From Candidatus Cloacimonadota bacterium (GTDB lineage Bacteria; Cloacimonadota; Cloacimonadia; Cloacimonadales; Cloacimonadaceae), in contig JALNWR010000141.1 in assembly GCA_023230795.1 (NCBI GenBank), positions 1 to 6,833 of the forward strand: a stretch of DNA of 6,833 bases. The letters run 5' to 3'. Below are positions 3,309 through 6,833 of the stretch, piece after piece. The first letter of the stretch is position 1; every line of letters starts with the position of its first letter. Below the pieces are notes generated by a model, which saw only the letters and a program-made list of their open reading frames with translations, did not search any database and had not been told where the DNA came from. The position numbers and the translations under genes are program-made.

Positions 3309-6300
3309 ATGCGTAGTCTCATTCTCACTTTCTTACTTTTAATTTCAAGTGTGTGGCTGTTTGCCGATGCAGGGTTTATCCGTAACAACGTTCTAAGCAA
3401 TATGCCCGAATTCGGCCCTCACAGAACACCCTCTGAAACCCACGGCAATCTTTATGGAAAAGAAGACACAGCATTCATTGCCGCCAGGTATGGACTTCCG
3501 ACATTTGGCTTTTCGTTGGCTCCTGAAAAGGTACAGGTAACATACTTCACAAAAGTTACACTGGTATTTAGTGATTACCCTGTGGGAAACAAGATTGTAG
3601 TAAACTGGGGTGATTCCAGCGGGAGCAGCTCCACAGTCTATGCCCCGACAACGAATGTCGTTCATCAATATAGTTCTCAAGTTCAATCTTACAACGTTAC
3701 AATAAAAACCTACAGATTTTCAGGCACGACTTATATTGAAGAACCAGAACATGAAATTAGCTATGAAGTGGGCATTTTCCCATATAATGAGACAGAAGAA
3801 GTTGCTACGGTGGATGGCGGTGCAGTGGGAAATCTGACTCATTATCAAGGCTCAGTCTCTGGGAACATAAAGAAACCCATTTTGATAGTAGAAGGTTTCA
3901 ATCTGCACAATACAAATACAGTATCCAGTATCATCGGACTGAATCCAAGTTTTTACAAGAACTTACTTACTGATGGTTATGACTTATACATACTGACATT
4001 TGCGGATTGTCAAAACAGCCTGTATTTAAATGCAGGCTTGGTCCTTTCTGCACTTAATAGTATAAAAGCGAATCATGCAGATGGGGGTGTATATGCTGGA
4101 GTCGGGTGCCAACCGATCAGAGTATTAGGTTACTCCATGGGGGGCGTATTGGCAAGGATTGCGCTTGCCAGTGCAGAGGACCAAAATGATTTCGCTCATG
4201 GTTGCAATCTACTGTTAACGGTTGATTCGCCACATCGTGGCTTTGTCATCAACTCCAATTTACAAAACAGGATAGATGATATTGAAGATTTATTACCCGA
4301 AGATTCTGATCTTGCCAGTGAATTGATGGAATTAGTTGGTTCCCCTATAGCACGCCAGTTCATGCGCAATAATATCAATGCTAATACACTACCTTATGAT
4401 TTCATTGATGGGTCTGATGAATACAGGAGTGTTTTTGATTTCCTTAATCCGTGCGATGCATATAATGTAACTCATATCAATCAGGATTTTGATTACTACT
4501 ATTCCGGCAATTACAACCCACAACTGGATTTCAAATCAGGATTTCCTTGGAAACAGAATAACATCAAGAAATATGCAGTTGCTTTCGGACCCCATGAGCC
4601 AATCGGCAACACTGGGAGTTATCATAATTTTGCAAGTATTCAGATAAAATGGAAGATATTCGGATTCCCAGGAAGTTGGAATTTGACAAGTATCCCCAAC
4701 GCATGGTACGATAAATGTCCGGCATCCTATTTCCCAACCGAGTTTCATTTTCAACAAAAGATCATTCCAGATTCTTTTGGAAATTCAACCCTGGAGCAAT
4801 TTATTGGTTGGATCATTGGCGCTGATGATCTAAAATTCAAGTTTAACGTCAATTATGATCTTCCAGTGGTTCCTGTTATTTCCAGTTTGTGTATTACTGA
4901 TCGTGAGTTTGCTGAACCAAGTCAAAGCCAATATATTCCTTACACTTCAGCAATTTCTCAAGAAGTGCAAACGCCATTTGATGATTACTATATCCCATAC
5001 GATGCCAGCCCTCATCAGGTACTAAGTCACAATTGTGCAGGATGGATCAGGACCAAACTACGTGACATTGCGATAGATGGATCAATTGGTCAAATTGATG
5101 GTAAACTTCGCCACAATAATCTACCCTTGGTCAATCAGGCAATTGTGGTAACAAATCTATTCACCGGAGAAGATTACGATTTGCAAACGGATCACTTGGG
5201 GTATATTCAATTTAATAACTATTACATTAACAGCTGTGTTTACGAGATAAAGCATGCAGACGGGATATACTATCCACAATTGATTGAAATAAACGTAGAT
5301 CTATATGGCAATGCAGATTTCGGCGTTGTCGATTTCACGGTACCACAAGATATTGTGCTGGTAGATCAGTCTCCTGACTCAAATGCCTGTCATACAATTT
5401 CAAATGCTTTCGAGGTTTGCAGAGGAACAAATATATCCCATATACAAGTAAACCCCGGCACATATATGGAAAGAGTCTGTGTAACTGATTTAGGTGATAA
5501 TGCGCAAAACTTCATTTTAGAAGGTATGGGAACTGTAGTCCTGCACTCAGATTCCAGAGGACGCGCACTAATGATTCACAATTTTCAAAATACCGTCAAT
5601 GAGCTAACCATCCGAAACATCATCTTTGAAGATTCTGACAATAGAGGAGGAGGAGGAGTATCACTTAGTGGTAACATTGACCATGTCACCATGGAAAGCT
5701 GCACTATTCGCAATTGTGGAGATGATTTTTACATGCAGGGCGTTGAATATTTCCCTATTGGTTTAGTAGTCTCTGTCCCAATTCATATAAACAACTGCGA
5801 CTTCTATGACAACCATGGTAACTCTGGGGGCTCATTAGTTCGCTCGATAGGCCCCATTTATCTGCATGTGAATAGTGAAACAAATCATTCCATCATTGAA
5901 AACTGCCGCATTCATGACAACCATGCCGGTGTATCTTCAGCTATCAGGGTTTCCGGGAAGGGTCAATTTGTGATTCGTAACAATATAATCCGTAATAACT
6001 ATCAAAGAGAGTCCGGACATACCGGGTGTATTTCATCCGTGAACGCAGAAAACGTCGAAATTAGCAATAACGTCTTTGATAGCAACCGTTATTCTCAAAA
6101 TGATTATAGCCATTTCCAGTATGCAATCAACGCAGTAAGAAACAACGATGATCCTTCCTGTATTTCGATTGAAAACAATACCGTTGTTTCACATAATCGA
6201 GCTCTTTATTTGAACAACGTCAATGTGAGCGCAATTAACAATGTATTTGATATTTCAAATGTCGGCATATATTGTTATGAGGGATATGAACAATCAAGGT

Positions 6301-6833
6301 TACAATATTCGCATAATATTATGAAGTTGGGCAATTGTGGCACTGATGCAGTGAATTACGACATCAACCTTAGTTCAAATCATGGTAATCAGTTTGGAGA
6401 CCCAAAGCTAACTACGAACTTCGTGCCAATCTGGAATGCTACATGCATATCCCCTTGCATTGATGCAGGCTATGGCACGCCTGATACCGATGGTAGCCCT
6501 CGGGATATTGGCGCAAAACCGGCACGAACGCATCGCTATTGGACATACACCTTCGAAGATCAGGCTGATGTGGATAGATGGCATTGGGTGAGCTATCCGG
6601 TGCTGAACTCGGTGACAAACAACGCTCTTATGGCAAGTGTGTTCTTTGAAGAATTGCTGTTAAAACACCAGGATGGGAACTTGGATTGGCAGCCCACCTA
6701 CCTGGATGAGATTAGGTGGTATAATCAGGACATATATTCCATAAACTGGATAGACAACTCAAATGAATGGAATGATCTCGTCAATACCCATTCCGTCTCC
6801 AGTTCTCAAGGTTATAAGATCAAGCTGCAATAT
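3309..6833 (+). CDS. Large secreted multidomain lipase-like and beta-helix protein, 3' end outside window
   Basis: The frame is open from ATG 3309 to the window end (1175 residues). Met3309 is chosen because a textbook signal peptide follows (Arg2, hydrophobic core, ADA near 19-21), though it lacks a normal ribosome binding site and the frame extends upstream to GTG 3288. Visible domains: a PKD-like beta-sandwich (about 71-155; WGD at 100-102, HQY at 119-121); an alpha/beta-hydrolase (from about 189) with nucleophile elbow G-Y-S-M-G-G (Ser276) and 'DSPHRG' at 306-311, as in PGAP1-like and bacterial lipases; His569 or His574 is the candidate catalytic His. Then a carboxypeptidase-regulatory-like domain (about 594-675), a parallel beta-helix with Asn-ladder turns (about 681-1060) closing with 'SPCIDAG' and 'RDIGA', and a C-terminal module with WHWVSYP (1091-1097). 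It probably hydrolyses an ester or lipid outside the cell and binds glycans or surfaces. Substrate unknown; the acid residue is not identified. Confidence 0.85.
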   Translation, partial: MRSLILTFLLLISSVWLFADAGFIRNNVLSNMPEFGPHRTPSETHGNLYGKEDTAFIAARYGLPTFGFSLAPEKVQVTYFTKVTLVFSDYPVGNKIVVNWGDSSGSSSTVYAPTTNVVHQYSSQVQSYNVTIKTYRFSGTTYIEEPEHEISYEVGIFPYNETEEVATVDGGAVGNLTHYQGSVSGNIKKPILIVEGFNLHNTNTVSSIIGLNPSFYKNLLTDGYDLYILTFADCQNSLYLNAGLVLSALNSIKANHADGGVYAGVGCQPIRVLGYSMGGVLARIALASAEDQNDFAHGCNLLLTVDSPHRGFVINSNLQNRIDDIEDLLPEDSDLASELMELVGSPIARQFMRNNINANTLPYDFIDGSDEYRSVFDFLNPCDAYNVTHINQDFDYYYSGNYNPQLDFKSGFPWKQNNIKKYAVAFGPHEPIGNTGSYHNFASIQIKWKIFGFPGSWNLTSIPNAWYDKCPASYFPTEFHFQQKIIPDSFGNSTLEQFIGWIIGADDLKFKFNVNYDLPVVPVISSLCITDREFAEPSQSQYIPYTSAISQEVQTPFDDYYIPYDASPHQVLSHNCAGWIRTKLRDIAIDGSIGQIDGKLRHNNLPLVNQAIVVTNLFTGEDYDLQTDHLGYIQFNNYYINSCVYEIKHADGIYYPQLIEINVDLYGNADFGVVDFTVPQDIVLVDQSPDSNACHTISNAFEVCRGTNISHIQVNPGTYMERVCVTDLGDNAQNFILEGMGTVVLHSDSRGRALMIHNFQNTVNELTIRNIIFEDSDNRGGGGVSLSGNIDHVTMESCTIRNCGDDFYMQGVEYFPIGLVVSVPIHINNCDFYDNHGNSGGSLVRSIGPIYLHVNSETNHSIIENCRIHDNHAGVSSAIRVSGKGQFVIRNNIIRNNYQRESGHTGCISSVNAENVEISNNVFDSNRYSQNDYSHFQYAINAVRNNDDPSCISIENNTVVSHNRALYLNNVNVSAINNVFDISNVGIYCYEGYEQSRLQYSHNIMKLGNCGTDAVNYDINLSSNHGNQFGDPKLTTNFVPIWNATCISPCIDAGYGTPDTDGSPRDIGAKPARTHRYWTYTFEDQADVDRWHWVSYPVLNSVTNNALMASVFFEELLLKHQDGNLDWQPTYLDEIRWYNQDIYSINWIDNSNEWNDLVNTHSVSSSQGYKIKLQY

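Noticed and set aside
3393..4757. Minus-strand ORFs at 3393-3686, 4196-4378 and 4536-4757
   Set aside because: All are antisense to the hydrolase gene, which is continuously open on the plus strand with recognisable domains.
5645..5658. Internal GGAGGAGGAGGAG, a strong Shine-Dalgarno-like run
   Set aside because: It encodes a Gly run inside the beta-helix and no suitable start codon follows at proper distance, so it is not an internal gene start.
1..6833. CRISPR array, tRNA, rRNA, transposase
   Set aside because: I saw no regularly spaced repeats, no cloverleaf-type tRNA or rRNA core sequence, and no transposase motifs.

Overview
This AT-rich window is most likely from an uncultured Cloacimonadota-type bacterium (Candidatus Cloacimonas and relatives) or a similar environmental Gram-negative lineage. 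The main evidence is the large protein at the right edge. It combines a signal peptide, a parallel beta-helix region ending in an 'SPCIDAG...RDIGA'-style motif, and a C-terminal stretch with a 'WHWVSYP' signature. I associate that stretch from memory with surface proteins of that phylum, so the assignment is moderate. Protein-coding density is low on the left (about 1-3300) and high on the right.

Left part (1-2733), an accessory region with many signs of decay and rearrangement. A repeat of about 310 bp starts at or before base 1 and recurs at 2587-2893 with 4 substitutions. Each copy carries a leader and a small gene for a secreted peptide. Copy 1 is broken by a 16-bp tandem duplication and copy 2 is intact (61 aa). 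Between the copies lie four things: a consensus-like promoter flanked by a dyad; a lipoprotein gene split by an in-frame TAA (636-1478) whose C-terminus is a glycine-zipper membrane segment; a small three-helix membrane protein (1657-1917); and a decayed phage-type gene (2021-2476) in which I recognise the end of a conserved phage replication-protein C-terminal domain spread over two frames. Two identical palindromes, centres 21 bp apart, sit just upstream of the phage remnant.

Right part (2920-6833). After repeat copy 2 comes a second TTGACA promoter and a structured 5' leader with a 22-bp palindrome and a nested hairpin. A 33-codon leader ORF with an excellent Shine-Dalgarno runs through a G9-A-G5 tract and stops 17 nt before the start of a large secreted protein (3309 to the window end, 1175 residues visible). 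That protein has a signal peptide, a PKD-like domain, an alpha/beta-hydrolase (lipase/PGAP1-like, GYSMGG), a carboxypeptidase-regulatory-like domain, a beta-helix, and the start of a C-terminal module.

Both halves share one layout: repeat copy, then promoter, then an exported protein. The most testable oddity is the poly-G tract. One extra G, a loss of two, or a -1 ribosomal slip would fuse the well-initiated leader ORF to the large secreted hydrolase. This suggests phase-variable or slippage-controlled expression.
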